The position numbers and the translations under genes were made by a program. A DNA stretch of 64,000 bases from Flavobacterium notoginsengisoli (GTDB taxonomy: Bacteria; Bacteroidota; Bacteroidia; Flavobacteriales; Flavobacteriaceae): assembly GCF_014207905.1 (NCBI RefSeq), contig NZ_JACHLB010000002.1, positions 744,001 to 808,000 on the forward strand. The letters are read 5' to 3'. Of the stretch, positions 1 through 9,620 are shown piece after piece (position 1 is the first letter of the stretch; the number at the start of each line of letters is the position of its first letter). The notes beneath the pieces are model-generated. The model saw nothing but the letters and a program-made list of their open reading frames with translations, ran no database searches and had not been told where the DNA came from.

Positions 1-762
1 TCTCCTATTGGTAAAGGACAGCGTGGTATGATCGTTGCTCAGCCAAAAACGGGTAAAACAATGCTTTTAAAAGATATTGCAAACGCAATTGCAGCCAACC
101 ATCCTGAAGTATATTTAATTGTTTTGCTTATTGACGAGCGTCCAGAGGAGGTTACAGATATGCAAAGAAGTGTTCGTGGCGAGGTTATCGCTTCAACTTT
201 CGATAGAGAACCGCAAGAGCACGTTAAAATTGCCAACATTGTTCTTGAAAAAGCAAAACGGTTGGTAGAATGTGGACACGATGTTGTAATTTTATTAGAT
301 TCTATTACACGTTTGGCTAGAGCTTACAATACAGTTCAGCCAGCTTCTGGAAAAGTTTTAAGTGGAGGTGTCGATGCTAATGCATTACAAAAACCAAAAC
401 GTTTCTTTGGAGCAGCTAGAAATGTAGAAAACGGAGGTTCTTTAAGTATCATTGCAACTGCATTAACAGAAACGGGTTCTAAAATGGACGAAGTAATTTT
501 CGAAGAATTTAAAGGAACTGGTAATATGGAACTTCAATTAGACCGTAAGATAGCCAATAAACGTATTTTCCCAGCAATCGATCTTACTTCTTCAAGTACA
601 CGTCGTGACGATTTATTATTAGACGAAAAAACATTGCAAAGAATGTGGATCATGCGTAAATATCTTTCTGATATGAACCCAGTAGAATCTATGGATTTCG
701 TGAACGACCGCTTCAAGAAAACCAGAAATAACGAAGAGTTTTTGATTTCTATGAATGACTAG
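1..762 (+). CDS. rho: Transcription termination factor Rho, C-terminal part
   Basis: RNA-dependent hexameric ATPase that ends transcription. The reading frame is open from base 1, so the gene begins upstream of the window and only the ATPase core is present. Visible are the Walker A region ([17 protein letters not shown] at the very start), the Walker B region ([15 protein letters not shown]) and the later [20 protein letters not shown] stretch with the Q/R loops. The protein ends normally at TAG. A bidirectional hairpin follows and separates it from the convergent peptidase gene. The in-frame ATG at 28 lies inside the Walker A region and is not a real start. Confidence 0.97.
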   Translation, partial: SPIGKGQRGMIVAQPKTGKTMLLKDIANAIAANHPEVYLIVLLIDERPEEVTDMQRSVRGEVIASTFDREPQEHVKIANIVLEKAKRLVECGHDVVILLDSITRLARAYNTVQPASGKVLSGGVDANALQKPKRFFGAARNVENGGSLSIIATALTETGSKMDEVIFEEFKGTGNMELQLDRKIANKRIFPAIDLTSSSTRRDDLLLDEKTLQRMWIMRKYLSDMNPVESMDFVNDRFKKTRNNEEFLISMND

Positions 763-765
763 TAA

Positions 766-934
766 AGGTGCTAAGGTTCTGAGATGCTAAGATTCTAAGT
801 TTTTTTTAGTGTCTTTTAGAATAAGAGCCGAAGATATATTATAAAAAAAGGATGAGTTTTACTCATCCTTTTTTTATAATCGTTTTAAAGAAACCTTAGA
901 ACCTTAGAACCTTAGAATCTCAGAACCTTAGTAA
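766..934. repeat. Inverted copies of an AAGGTTCTAAGATTCTAAG-type repeat
   Basis: The left arm (about 771-799) and right arm (about 890-932) are imperfect inverted copies built from CTAAGRTTCT units, and they bracket the rho terminator. A further copy of the same unit lies at 33,801-33,842. This is an intergenic repeat family, not coding. Confidence 0.7.
843..875. terminator. Bidirectional intrinsic terminator between rho and the M28 peptidase
   Basis: Perfect 7-bp stem GGATGAG/CTCATCC (850-856 and 862-868) with a 5-base loop. It is flanked by a run of seven A on the left and seven T on the right, so it can work for both convergent genes. Confidence 0.85.
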
Positions 935-935
935 C

Positions 936-1952
936 TTATTTTTTATCCACTACTGGTCTATTTTCTCTATTGGCTAAATCCCAAGCAATTGAGAAAGCTA
1001 ATTTTGTTCTTTTTGTTAGAGCATCGTATTCGATTTTTTCTGCTGTATCGTCTTTACCGTGGTAATCTGCGTGAACTCCATTAAAGAAGAAAACAGAAGG
1101 AATGCCATGTTTTGCAAAGTTGTAATGGTCAGAACGCTCATAAAAATGATTTGGATCTTTAGGATCATTAAATTTAAAATCTAAGTCCATTTTAATGTAT
1201 TTCTCATTTTGAGCTACAACAGCATTATGTAAGTCTGAAGATAATCTGTCAGCACCAATTACATATACATAATTGTTGGTGTTTGAATGTTCAACATCGC
1301 GACGGCCAATCATGTCGATATTGATATCGGCAATTGTATTGGCAATTGGAAATAATGGGTTTTCAGAATAGAAACGAGATCCGTGTAATCCATGTTCTTC
1401 TCCAGTTACATGAAGAAACAAAATAGAACGTTTTGGTCCGTGGCCTTGTTTTTTGGCTTTCGCGAAAGCTTTAGCCATTTCTATAACTGCTACAGTTCCA
1501 GAACCATCATCGTCGGCTCCATTATAAACTTCACCATTTTTAATTCCAACGTGATCGTAATGAGCAGAAATTACTAAAATTTCATCTGGTTTTTCAGAAC
1601 CTTCAATGAATGCCCAGATATTTTCAGAGTCAGCTAAATTCTCGTTACGTCTTGCATTTAAGTATGATGCAGGAATGTGCTGGTAATAATCTTGAGCTCC
1701 TTTTGGAAAAGATACACCGCTTTTTTTGTATTGTTCAATCATATAAAGACCTGCTTTTTTCTGTCCTGGAGAACCAGTTTCACGGCCTTCCATTTCGTCA
1801 GAAGCAATAGTATAAAGCATTTTTTTAAGATCTTTTTCAGAAATAGCATTAATGTATTTTGTTGGATCTGAGTTGTCTTTGTTTGCTGTTGACTGCGAGG
1901 TTTTACATGAATACGCAGAAACAACTAATAATAAAAGGAGTAATTTTTTCAT
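936..1952 (-). CDS. M28-family zinc metallopeptidase, lipoprotein
   Basis: Exported aminopeptidase-like hydrolase. The N-terminus is a lipoprotein signal (hydrophobic run, then VSAYSC with Cys16), so it is probably anchored in a membrane on the periplasmic side. M28 metal ligands are visible in order: SAHYDHVG (about 131-133), NGADDDGSG (about 147), the catalytic Glu pair in HVTGEEHGLHG (185-186), DMIGR (about 213), and a late SDHYNFAKHGIPS. The length (338 residues) fits single-domain family members. The substrate is unknown. The gene lies 8 bases from the DUF3667 gene upstream on the same strand, so the two may be co-transcribed. Confidence 0.9.
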   Translation of the reverse strand: MKKLLLLLLVVSAYSCKTSQSTANKDNSDPTKYINAISEKDLKKMLYTIASDEMEGRETGSPGQKKAGLYMIEQYKKSGVSFPKGAQDYYQHIPASYLNARRNENLADSENIWAFIEGSEKPDEILVISAHYDHVGIKNGEVYNGADDDGSGTVAVIEMAKAFAKAKKQGHGPKRSILFLHVTGEEHGLHGSRFYSENPLFPIANTIADINIDMIGRRDVEHSNTNNYVYVIGADRLSSDLHNAVVAQNEKYIKMDLDFKFNDPKDPNHFYERSDHYNFAKHGIPSVFFFNGVHADYHGKDDTAEKIEYDALTKRTKLAFSIAWDLANRENRPVVDKK

Positions 1953-1960
1953 TCCTATAG

Positions 1961-2962
1961 TTAGTGTAAATTAATAAATGTGTAAAGAACGTAAAGGGTT
2001 AGTAAAAATAAAATAAAAAGTGAGTTTATTATGAATAAACAAACGCTTTTAGCAAACGATACAATTCTGGATTCACCATAAAAACGGTGATGTGCAGGAT
2101 AAAAATAATAACACATCCAAATTGTGCCAATAAAGGTTGTAATTCCTGATACATACGTTAATGGACTTTCGTTTCCAAAAAGACCAAGAAGCCTATCAAT
2201 TATAAACATAATAAGAAAAATGAGCAGCAGAAATGAAAAATAATGGAGGGTAAAAATTCCGTGGTCAAAATAATACCATTTCTTTTTGTTGTGGAAAAGC
2301 CACAAGAAAAAAGCAAAAAATGGCATGACTATAAAGAGAATTTTAGGTAGATTATGAAAGAAAGCTTCAATAAATTTTTCAATGATTTCTCTTTTGGTAT
2401 ATTTTTCCGTAACATGAACGGCTTTTTCATAAACCCAATAAGTTGTCGCATTTAGTTTTTCGCTTTCCTTTCCATATTTCTGAATTGAATCAATTTCTTT
2501 CATTGGTTTCAAATGAAAATATGATTTGTCGACGGTTTTTGACTTTAAATATGATTTTTCTTTCCAGCTTTCTTTTTCTCTGCTAATTTCTTTTTCAAAA
2601 TTAGAAGTGATTTCTTTGTCATTTTTCGTTAGATCCTCAGTTATTTTACTTGGAAACATTGCAATCAATAAAAAAGTAATAAAACTGATAAAAATATAGA
2701 GTCGCACAGGCGCTAAATACGACAAACGTTTTCCTGAAAGATATTCTTTGGTAAGAGTTGAAGGTTTAAAAAGTAAGTTTTTAATCGTTTTCCAAAAGGC
2801 ATTTTCGTAATGCGTTAAATCTTCAAAAAAATGAATAAATAAATGATGAAAAGTTTTTCGGCTGTCGCTATTTTCTTGTCCGCAATTTGGACAAAATTTT
2901 TGTTCTACAACGTGTCTACAATTTAAACAGGTTTTATCTTCTCTAATTTTGTTGTGTGACAT
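1961..2962 (-). CDS. DUF3667-type membrane protein with zinc ribbon
   Basis: The N-terminus holds two Cys pairs (CLNC near 17-20 and CPNC near 29-32), a small zinc-ribbon pattern. It is followed by the conserved stretch ending near KRLSYLAPVRLY that I associate with DUF3667. At least four hydrophobic segments follow: one after the ribbon (about residues 90-105), then several in the C-terminal half. Function is not known for the family. The central part (about 110-205) is charged and probably faces one side of the membrane. Confidence 0.75.
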   Translation of the reverse strand: MSHNKIREDKTCLNCRHVVEQKFCPNCGQENSDSRKTFHHLFIHFFEDLTHYENAFWKTIKNLLFKPSTLTKEYLSGKRLSYLAPVRLYIFISFITFLLIAMFPSKITEDLTKNDKEITSNFEKEISREKESWKEKSYLKSKTVDKSYFHLKPMKEIDSIQKYGKESEKLNATTYWVYEKAVHVTEKYTKREIIEKFIEAFFHNLPKILFIVMPFFAFFLWLFHNKKKWYYFDHGIFTLHYFSFLLLIFLIMFIIDRLLGLFGNESPLTYVSGITTFIGTIWMCYYFYPAHHRFYGESRIVSFAKSVCLFIINSLFILFLLTLYVLYTFINLH

Positions 2963-3001
2963 TGAACTGGTTTGATTAATTTGTTTTTGGTTGGGGTGGT
3001 A

Positions 3002-3775
3002 TTATTTCTTTAAAACTTCGTTTAAGAAAAGCTGTAAATGATCAAAAGATCTTTTTGCAGCAACAGCATTATAAGCAGCACCTTTAGAGTTGTCGCTTCC
3101 TGCTTCTGGATTGGTAAACGAATGAACAGAATTTGCATAATAAATCATTTGCCAATCTGCTTTCGAATCTCTCATTTCTTGTTGAAATGCCAATATCTCA
3201 TCTTTTGAAACAAATGGATCATCAGCTCCATGACAAACTAAAACTTTAGTAGAAATTGATTCAATTTTTCTACTGGCATCTTTGCCTAAACCGCCATGAA
3301 AAGAAGCGACACCTTTTACGTTTAGATGACCTCGAGCAGCTTCTAAAACGCCAGTTCCGCCAAAACAATATCCAATGGCAACTATATTGTCTGCATTTGC
3401 ACCCGATTTTACTAATTCTTTTAAAGCTGTATCAATACGTTTTTGGTAAGCTTCATAATTTGTTTTATAAAAACCAGCTTGTTTTCCTGCTTCTCTAGTA
3501 TTTTTTGGATAGTTTCCTTCTCCATAAATATCGGCGATAAAGACATGATAACCTAGTTTAGATAGTTCTTCTGCAATGCCTTTGGAAGCATTGTCAATTC
3601 CGAGCCAAGCTGGTAAAAGTAAGATTCCAGGATTGTTGGCGCTTTTTTTGGCAGATTTAATAAAAAAGCCATTTAATTGCTGGCTGCCTTCAGTATATTT
3701 TACAGGTTTTAATTGTGCGTTCATAAGGTTAGAAAATAAGATTGCACTGAATAAAATTAGTACGGTATTTTTCAT
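3002..3775 (-). CDS. Dienelactone hydrolase family protein, exported
   Basis: Alpha/beta hydrolase of the dienelactone hydrolase family. I start it at the ATG at 3775, because the resulting protein (257 residues) begins with a clean signal peptide (MKNTVLILFSAILFSNLMNA). The longer frame back to 3829 runs into a terminator hairpin. The nucleophile motif is GYCFGG with Cys rather than Ser, as is usual for this family. The acid is in GADDPF and the catalytic His in NSVHSF. Substrate unknown; the small secreted format suggests a broad esterase or lactonase role. Confidence 0.85.
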   Translation of the reverse strand: MKNTVLILFSAILFSNLMNAQLKPVKYTEGSQQLNGFFIKSAKKSANNPGILLLPAWLGIDNASKGIAEELSKLGYHVFIADIYGEGNYPKNTREAGKQAGFYKTNYEAYQKRIDTALKELVKSGANADNIVAIGYCFGGTGVLEAARGHLNVKGVASFHGGLGKDASRKIESISTKVLVCHGADDPFVSKDEILAFQQEMRDSKADWQMIYYANSVHSFTNPEAGSDNSKGAAYNAVAAKRSFDHLQLFLNEVLKK

Positions 3776-3816
3776 AATTATACAATTTTTAACAAATATC
3801 AGAAATATTATGTTAC

Positions 3817-3850
3817 AAAAAAACCTCACAAGTAAAATCTTGTGAGGTTT
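3817..3850 (-). terminator. Intrinsic terminator for the Lrp-type gene
   Basis: A 12-bp perfect stem (3821-3832 with 3839-3850) and a 6-base loop, followed on the minus strand by a run of T (A-run at 3817-3823). It sits just upstream of the dienelactone hydrolase start, so it ends lrp transcription there. Confidence 0.85.
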
Positions 3851-3883
3851 ATAACCAAAAATTTTCAGTCTATAAAAATATAT

Positions 3884-4336
3884 TTATAGTGAAATATTTC
3901 TTTTAAATGCACAACCTAATTCTACAATAGAATCGGTTTTATCAATACCCGGAATTCCGTCAATTTTTTCATAAAGAATACGGCGCATATGTTCGTGATT
4001 TTTGGCAATGATTTTAATGTATAAAGTAAAAGAACCTGTTACATAATAACATTCTGTAATTTCCGGAATTTCCTTTAAAGCTTCAATAATTCGTTCAGAA
4101 TCAGAATCTTTGTTTAGTGTAAGCCCCGTAAAAGAAGCCCAATCGTATCCAATTTTCTTTTCCTGAATTATCGGCTTTATACCACCAATAACACCTTGTT
4201 CTATCATCCTGTTAATACGCTGGTGCACCATTGTATTTGATATTTTCAAATTGGTGGCAATGGCAGAAAAAGCCATTCTCCCGTCTTTTTCCAATTCTTT
4301 AATAATACTAATATCAAATTCGTCTAATAAATCCAT
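3884..4336 (-). CDS. Lrp/AsnC-family transcriptional regulator
   Basis: A 150-residue protein of standard Lrp/AsnC build. The N-terminal winged helix (LDEFDISIIKELEKDGR, then the recognition region KISNTMVHQRINRM) is followed by a RAM-type ligand-binding domain (from about residue 60). Lrp family members sense amino acids. It is divergent from rocD across a 223-base gap holding a good inverted repeat, so it is a likely local regulator of ornithine aminotransferase. The effector cannot be told from sequence. Confidence 0.9.
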   Translation of the reverse strand: MDLLDEFDISIIKELEKDGRMAFSAIATNLKISNTMVHQRINRMIEQGVIGGIKPIIQEKKIGYDWASFTGLTLNKDSDSERIIEALKEIPEITECYYVTGSFTLYIKIIAKNHEHMRRILYEKIDGIPGIDKTDSIVELGCAFKRNISL

Positions 4337-4462
4337 TCAATGATAATCTTTTAAAATCTGTTGTTGCTAATTTATAAAAGTAATTATTTTTTTTAATAAT
4401 GGATTATAAAACTGGTTTTCTATTAAAAATAAATATTGTCTTTTTGTTGTTGTGAAATATAA

Positions 4463-4500
4463 TTTTTGACTTTAAAATTGTTATTTTTAAGTCAAAAATA
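4463..4500. promoter_or_regulatory. Inverted repeat in the lrp-rocD intergenic region, candidate Lrp site
   Basis: Arms TTTTTGACTT (4463-4472) and AAGTCAAAAA (4489-4498) are a perfect 10-bp inverted repeat with a 16-base spacer. The right arm overlaps a minus-strand TATTTTTG box (4493-4500) that could serve lrp. The position suggests autoregulation and rocD control; this is inference. Confidence 0.5.
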
Positions 4501-4532
4501 AATTTTTAAAGCGCTTTTTAATTTAATTTTGA

Positions 4533-4540
4533 TATTTTTG
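4533..4540 (+). promoter_or_regulatory. Candidate -7 box of rocD
   Basis: TATTTTTG fits TAnnTTTG and ends 19 bases before the rocD ATG. No TTG is visible at the usual -33 spacing, which would suit an activated promoter. Confidence 0.5.
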
Positions 4541-4559
4541 TAAAAATAAAAAGCAGATT

Positions 4560-5813
4560 ATGATAAGTACAGAAAAAGCACTTTCGTCAAAATCAGAAGT
4601 TTTGATTGAAAAAGAGAATAAATATGGAGCTCACAATTACCATCCGCTTCCAGTAGTTTTAGAGCGCGGAGAAGGAGTATACGTTTGGGATGTTGATGGC
4701 AAAAAATATTATGACTTTTTATCGGCTTATTCTGCGGTAAATCAAGGTCACTGTCATCCGAAAATTGTAAATGCAATGGTGGAACAAGCACAAAAACTGA
4801 CTTTGACTTCTCGTGCTTTTTACAATGATAAATTAGGAAACTACGAAGAATACGTAACCAAATATTTTGGTTTTGATAAAGTTCTTCCAATGAATACAGG
4901 AGCTGAAGCAGTTGAAACAGCTTTGAAAATTTCTAGAAAATGGGCTTATGAAGTAAAAGGAATTCCTGAAAATCAAGCGCAGATTATTGTGTGCGAGAAT
5001 AATTTCCATGGAAGAACCACTACAATTATTTCATTTTCTAATGATGAAACGGCTCGTAAAAACTTCGGACCTTTTACAGATGGTTTTATCAAAATTGAAT
5101 ATGACAATCTTGAAGCACTTGAAAATGCTTTAAATTCATCAAAAAATATTGCTGGATTCTTAGTAGAGCCAATTCAGGGTGAAGCAGGAGTTTATGTTCC
5201 TTCTGAAGGTTATTTAGCGAAAGCGAAAGCACTTTGCGAAAAACATAATGTTCTTTTTATTGCCGATGAGGTGCAGACAGGTATTGCGCGTACAGGAAAA
5301 TTATTGGCGGTTCATCACGAAAACGTTCAGCCTGATGTTTTAATTTTAGGAAAAGCAATTTCTGGTGGAGTTTATCCAGTTTCTGCTGTTTTATGTAATG
5401 ATGAAATCATGAACGTCATTAAACCAGGTCAGCACGGATCTACTTTTGGTGGAAATCCTGTTGCAGCGGCCGTTGCAATTGCAGCTTTAGATGTAATTAA
5501 AGACGAAAAATTAGCCGAAAACGCAGAACGTCTTGGCGTTATTTTAAGAGACGGATTGAATAAAATCGCTGAGAAAAATAATTTAATTACGCTTGTTCGC
5601 GGAAAAGGACTTTTGAATGCTATCGTAATCAATACTGACGAAGAATCTGATTTGGCTTGGGTAATCTGTTTAAAATTTAGAGACAACGGATTATTGGCAA
5701 AACCAACTCACGGAAATAAAATCAGATTGGCGCCACCTTTGGTTATGACAGAAGAGCAAATTAAAGATTGTCTTGAAATTATCGAGAAATCTTTAAACGA
5801 GTTTAGAGATTAA
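4560..5813 (+). CDS. rocD: Ornithine aminotransferase
   Basis: PLP-dependent class III aminotransferase that converts ornithine and 2-oxoglutarate to glutamate semialdehyde and glutamate, linking arginine/ornithine with proline and glutamate. Family landmarks: [38 protein letters not shown] (PLP aspartate), and the Schiff-base lysine in [18 protein letters not shown] follows. At 417 residues it is full length. A hairpin (5840-5864) follows. The adjacent divergent Lrp-type gene makes amino-acid control likely. Confidence 0.95.
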   Translation: MISTEKALSSKSEVLIEKENKYGAHNYHPLPVVLERGEGVYVWDVDGKKYYDFLSAYSAVNQGHCHPKIVNAMVEQAQKLTLTSRAFYNDKLGNYEEYVTKYFGFDKVLPMNTGAEAVETALKISRKWAYEVKGIPENQAQIIVCENNFHGRTTTIISFSNDETARKNFGPFTDGFIKIEYDNLEALENALNSSKNIAGFLVEPIQGEAGVYVPSEGYLAKAKALCEKHNVLFIADEVQTGIARTGKLLAVHHENVQPDVLILGKAISGGVYPVSAVLCNDEIMNVIKPGQHGSTFGGNPVAAAVAIAALDVIKDEKLAENAERLGVILRDGLNKIAEKNNLITLVRGKGLLNAIVINTDEESDLAWVICLKFRDNGLLAKPTHGNKIRLAPPLVMTEEQIKDCLEIIEKSLNEFRD

Positions 5814-5839
5814 TCATCTTACTAAATATTTATAAAAGA

Positions 5840-5870
5840 GGCGATTGTATTTTGTACAATCGCCTTCTGT
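5840..5870 (+). terminator. Intrinsic terminator after rocD
   Basis: Ten-bp stem GGCGATTGTA/TACAATCGCC (5840-5849 and 5855-5864) with a 5-base loop and a modest T-rich tail. Confidence 0.7.
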
Positions 5871-5917
5871 TTATAATTACTTAAAATATCAAAAAAAGTA
5901 ATTATTTCTTTAAGTCA

Positions 5918-7540
5918 TTACAAATCAACAAAGTATTTCTGTTTTCCAAAATCGAATTCATAATAAGTTAGATTAGGCCAAAGTGGTTTTATTAATCCTT
6001 TTTCCCAAGTCTGTAGTGCAGTTTGTAATTCTTTAACCTTTTCAGGATTTTTTGAAGCCAAATCGATATTTTCAGATTTATCTTTGGCAAGATTATAAAG
6101 CCATTTTTCGTGTGTTTTACCGCTTATAACCAATTTCCAATCGCCGCTTCTTATGGCTTTTGCGTCGCCCGAACGCCAATATAAATTTTGATGAGCGACT
6201 TTATTTTCATTCACCGTTTTTATTAAATCGACACCATCATAAATTCTGTCTTTTGGTAAATCAGAACCAATTGCAGCGGCAATTGTTGTAAAAAAGTCCA
6301 AAGTACTTACAGGTGTTTTGTAAACAGTATGAGGTTTAATTTTTCCTTTCCACGAAAGTGCAAAAGGAACATTTATTCCGCCTTCGAAATGAGAAAATTT
6401 TCCGCCTTTTAATGGAGCGTTTGTTGTAGCAAAAGTATAATCGGCACCGCCATTGTCGCTTGCAAAAATGATTAGAGTATTTTCTTCAAGACCTTCTTTT
6501 TTTACTTTTTCACGGATTCTTCCAATCGCATCATCGAGCGCACTGATCATAGCAAAATAAACACGTTTGTTTTCGTCTTTTACATTCGGAAAACGATCGT
6601 AATATTTTTTACGAACCTGAAATGGCGTGTGTGGCGCGTTAAACGGAATGTAAAGTAAAAAGGGTTTCTTTTTGTTTTTGTCAATGAAAGCTTCAGCTTC
6701 TTCGGCAAATTTTTCCGTTAAATAAGCTTTTTCGTCAATAACAGTTGTATCACGACGAATTTGCCCGATTCCGACACGACCTTTTCCCCAAATCATCTTA
6801 TCAGTAAAATCTTTATGATGATGATTGATAATATCTGGATTGTTGTCTTCTGGAGCAAAAAGCGAAAATGCTTGATAAAATCCATAATGATAATCGAAAC
6901 CGCGATCTAAAGGAAAGAAACCTTTGTTGTGTCCTAAATGCCATTTTCCGATAATTCCGGTACTGTAACCTTGTCTTTTGGCCAAATCAGCAAAAGTAAT
7001 TTCAGATTTCGGAAGCCCTTGTGTTTTAATAGAAGCATCGTTTGGGTATTCAATTTTATCATTCAATCTCCAATTATTGGTATTCATTACATACTTGAAA
7101 GCATAATATTCCAAGTTGTTTTTAGGGTAACGATCTCCTGGCTGATATTCGTGTCCGAAACGTTCTTGATATCTTCCCGTAATTAATCCAGCGCGAGATG
7201 GAGAACAGATTGCGGCAGAAGCATAGCCATCAGTAAAAGTGACTCCAGAAGCGGCCAAAGAATCAATTTGTGGAGTAGGTGTCGATTTTCCGCCGTAAAG
7301 CGAAATATCATATTTTCCTAAATCATCGGCAAGAAGAATGATAATATTAGGTTTTTTTGCTGAAAGTGAATCTATTGAAGTTTTGGAAGCTAAAAATGCT
7401 TTTTTCCCTTCTGCCAATTTTTGATCTTCTTTGACTAAAGTGCCATCGGTATTAATTGGCCAAAAAAGAAACGCCGCGAGAATGAGAAGCACTATTAAAA
7501 TGGGTAGAATTATTTTGGTTATTTTTTTATAGTTAGCCAT
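5918..7540 (-). CDS. Sulfatase (formylglycine type), membrane-anchored
   Basis: Type I sulfatase of 540 residues with an N-terminal hydrophobic anchor (about residues 10-29). ILLADDLG gives metal-binding acidic residues. ICSPSRAGLITGR is the C-x-P-x-R signature in which the Cys becomes formylglycine. GIIGKWHLG and FASDNGG supply further active-site residues. It is the last gene of a minus-strand run that begins with susC, but 202 bases with an inverted repeat separate it from the rhodanese-thioredoxin gene upstream, so it may have its own promoter. It is only distantly similar to the two 640-residue sulfatases in the same locus. Substrate unknown. Confidence 0.9.
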   Translation of the reverse strand: MANYKKITKIILPILIVLLILAAFLFWPINTDGTLVKEDQKLAEGKKAFLASKTSIDSLSAKKPNIIILLADDLGKYDISLYGGKSTPTPQIDSLAASGVTFTDGYASAAICSPSRAGLITGRYQERFGHEYQPGDRYPKNNLEYYAFKYVMNTNNWRLNDKIEYPNDASIKTQGLPKSEITFADLAKRQGYSTGIIGKWHLGHNKGFFPLDRGFDYHYGFYQAFSLFAPEDNNPDIINHHHKDFTDKMIWGKGRVGIGQIRRDTTVIDEKAYLTEKFAEEAEAFIDKNKKKPFLLYIPFNAPHTPFQVRKKYYDRFPNVKDENKRVYFAMISALDDAIGRIREKVKKEGLEENTLIIFASDNGGADYTFATTNAPLKGGKFSHFEGGINVPFALSWKGKIKPHTVYKTPVSTLDFFTTIAAAIGSDLPKDRIYDGVDLIKTVNENKVAHQNLYWRSGDAKAIRSGDWKLVISGKTHEKWLYNLAKDKSENIDLASKNPEKVKELQTALQTWEKGLIKPLWPNLTYYEFDFGKQKYFVDL

Positions 7541-7604
7541 ATTTTGGTGAGTTATTATTTTTTGAATTTTGTTTTTGCGTTGTTTAATTTTTTCATGCGC
7601 AGTT

Positions 7605-7708
7605 TGTCAGGCTGAGCGAAGTCGAAGCCCACACAAGTAGCTCCGTCCCAAAAAAAATAAATCGTTGTAAAGTTTCTAACGTAGGCTTCGACTTCGTTCA
7701 GCCTGACA
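7605..7708. repeat. Inverted repeat, TGTCAGGCTGAGCG family
   Basis: Arms at 7605-7629 and 7684-7708 are near-perfect inverted copies of about 25 bases beginning TGTCAGGCTGAGCGAAG. The family recurs at 24,045-24,110, 26,703-26,727 (one arm) and 40,229-40,320. Confidence 0.85.
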
Positions 7709-7742
7709 CGATTACAGCTAAATTTATACTGAAATTAGATTA

Positions 7743-8456
7743 TCACTTCGAAGCCAAAACCACATCAACATCATTTTTCAAATCGCCTAATCCATCTTTT
7801 TTGAAAACAATTTTATTATTTTCATAAAGAATCAGAGTAGGGAATACCTTTACGGTTTTTAGATCGGCAATAACCTGCGGACTTTCTTCTAATTCTATTT
7901 CAATGATTTTTAGCTTTTCTCCGTATTGCGATCTAATCGATTCTAAAATTGGTTTAACTGTTTTACAAGTTGCGCAGTATTTTGAACCAATATCGACCAA
8001 AACATAATTATTAGAAGCGAGAATTTTTTTGTATTCGGCCAATGATAATTTACTTTTTAGATTGCTGTAAAACGGTTTTCCACCTCCAATCCAACTTGCG
8101 ATTCCGCCTTCTAGAATATAAACTTCAGAGAATCCTCTTTTGGCTAAATCAGTTGATAGAAGTCCGCTTCTGTAAGCTGCAATTGAATAAATAAAAACCG
8201 GTTGTGATGGATTTAAAGCAGCAACTTGTTTCTCATAATCTTCAGATTTCAAATTAAAATTTACGGCACCTTCAATATGGTTTAAGGCAAACTCGTCTGG
8301 TCCGCGCGCATCTATAATTTGTAGTGTTTTTTGATTTTTAATTTTCGAATAAAAAGCATCCAATAATAAATTGGCACTTTTTCCTTGAGAAAAAACAGCA
8401 ATGCTAAACAGAAGAAGCAAAGTTGTAATACTGTTTTTAAGTATTTTATTTTTCAT
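7743..8456 (-). CDS. Exported rhodanese-like / thioredoxin fusion protein
   Basis: I start it at the ATG at 8456, which gives a signal peptide ending near FSQG and 237 residues. The first half is a rhodanese-like fold (IIDARGPDEFALNHIEGAVNF). Its active-site loop reads YSIAAYRSG, so the usual catalytic Cys is replaced by Ser and sulfurtransferase activity is doubtful. The second half is thioredoxin-like with a CATC redox motif (GSKYCATCKTVKP). A periplasmic redox or persulfide-handling role is plausible, and its place in a sulfatase locus hints at sulfur metabolism, but neither is shown. Confidence 0.82.
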   Translation of the reverse strand: MKNKILKNSITTLLLLFSIAVFSQGKSANLLLDAFYSKIKNQKTLQIIDARGPDEFALNHIEGAVNFNLKSEDYEKQVAALNPSQPVFIYSIAAYRSGLLSTDLAKRGFSEVYILEGGIASWIGGGKPFYSNLKSKLSLAEYKKILASNNYVLVDIGSKYCATCKTVKPILESIRSQYGEKLKIIEIELEESPQVIADLKTVKVFPTLILYENNKIVFKKDGLGDLKNDVDVVLASK

Positions 8457-8546
8457 AATAGTAGAGTTTGGATAAAAATCGGCAGTGTATTCAGGATCAA
8501 TTTGAATACACTGCCACATTTTATATTTTTATTTACTTACTAAATA

Positions 8547-9614
8547 TTAGACTTGTTCCAAAACTGGAGTTGGTTCTGCAGTCTCTACTTTATTTTCTAC
8601 AGGTTTAGCTTTAAATGGAAATGATAATACACCTTCTGCCAAAGAACTTCCTTCTTTTTTAGATTTGAAAATTGGCCATAAAAACTGAGCGTACCATTCT
8701 TCTTGTTTGTACGATTTTGTTCCGAAAGATTCTGGATATTTACGTGTAATCAATCCTGTTCCAAAAATCATATCCCAAATGAAGAACATGTTTCCGAAAT
8801 TTCCTTTAAAATGTCCAACACCATCTCCGCTTGTATCCGCGTGATGTGCATGATGCGTTGCAGGAGTTGAAATCAGTCTTTCTAAAACCCAAGCAATTGG
8901 ATGTAAAACTTTGTATTTGTAAAAAGGTTTATCCCAAGGAATACTTGAATGCGCGCCTAAAGTGATGACACTTTTAATTACCAAAACAAATAAAGCAGGT
9001 AATCCTAAACCTAAATAAGTTAAAGTTGCTGTCAAATAAATTTGAGAAAAGAAAACCGTGTAAATGAAATTTTGTCTAGAAGCCATCGCCATTCCCATGT
9101 ATGGAGCCGAATGATGTGTTCTATGAAAACGCCATAAAAATGGAACTTGATGATGCAATCTATGATACCAATATTGGGTTAAATCATCTGCAATTGCGAT
9201 TAGGAAAAATCCGCCCCAAAAAGGAACCCATGATAATGCATTGGCAGCATTTGGCAATAAATAAGGTAAAGCCGTTAAACTGAAAAATGCGATTATAGGA
9301 GGCAAAATTAATTTTGGCGCTAAGAAACAAACGATATCAATTTTGCGTTCTTCGCCAGTCCATTCGTCATCATATAAACCTGCGGCAAATTCTATAATTC
9401 CTAAAACAACCATAAAAGCAGTTAATCCCCAAGTTCGAATATTTTCGAAAGCTGGTTTTGCGAATTCTAAAAAAGCTGGCAATGTAATATGCGATTCGCT
9501 TACAGCGCCACCAGTTATTTTAAAATAAAGGTAAATTGCCAATACTGGCAGTGAATAAATAAAGAAACTTATTGTTAAGTCTCTAGGTAACTTTTCTTTT
9601 TGAACTATTGCCAT
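8547..9614 (-). CDS. Fatty acid hydroxylase / sterol desaturase family membrane protein
   Basis: A di-iron membrane oxygenase by pattern: three His clusters in order, HRLHH, HRTHH and HHAHH, set among several hydrophobic segments. Family members hydroxylate or desaturate lipids. At 355 residues it is full length with a charged C-terminal tail. The ATG lies 6 bases after the stop of the 39-residue peptide gene upstream, so the two are probably translated from one message. The lipid substrate is unknown. Because it lies in a sulfatase locus, a role in sulfonolipid hydroxylation is possible but speculative. Confidence 0.85.
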   Translation of the reverse strand: MAIVQKEKLPRDLTISFFIYSLPVLAIYLYFKITGGAVSESHITLPAFLEFAKPAFENIRTWGLTAFMVVLGIIEFAAGLYDDEWTGEERKIDIVCFLAPKLILPPIIAFFSLTALPYLLPNAANALSWVPFWGGFFLIAIADDLTQYWYHRLHHQVPFLWRFHRTHHSAPYMGMAMASRQNFIYTVFFSQIYLTATLTYLGLGLPALFVLVIKSVITLGAHSSIPWDKPFYKYKVLHPIAWVLERLISTPATHHAHHADTSGDGVGHFKGNFGNMFFIWDMIFGTGLITRKYPESFGTKSYKQEEWYAQFLWPIFKSKKEGSSLAEGVLSFPFKAKPVENKVETAEPTPVLEQV

Positions 9615-9620
9615 GATTTC

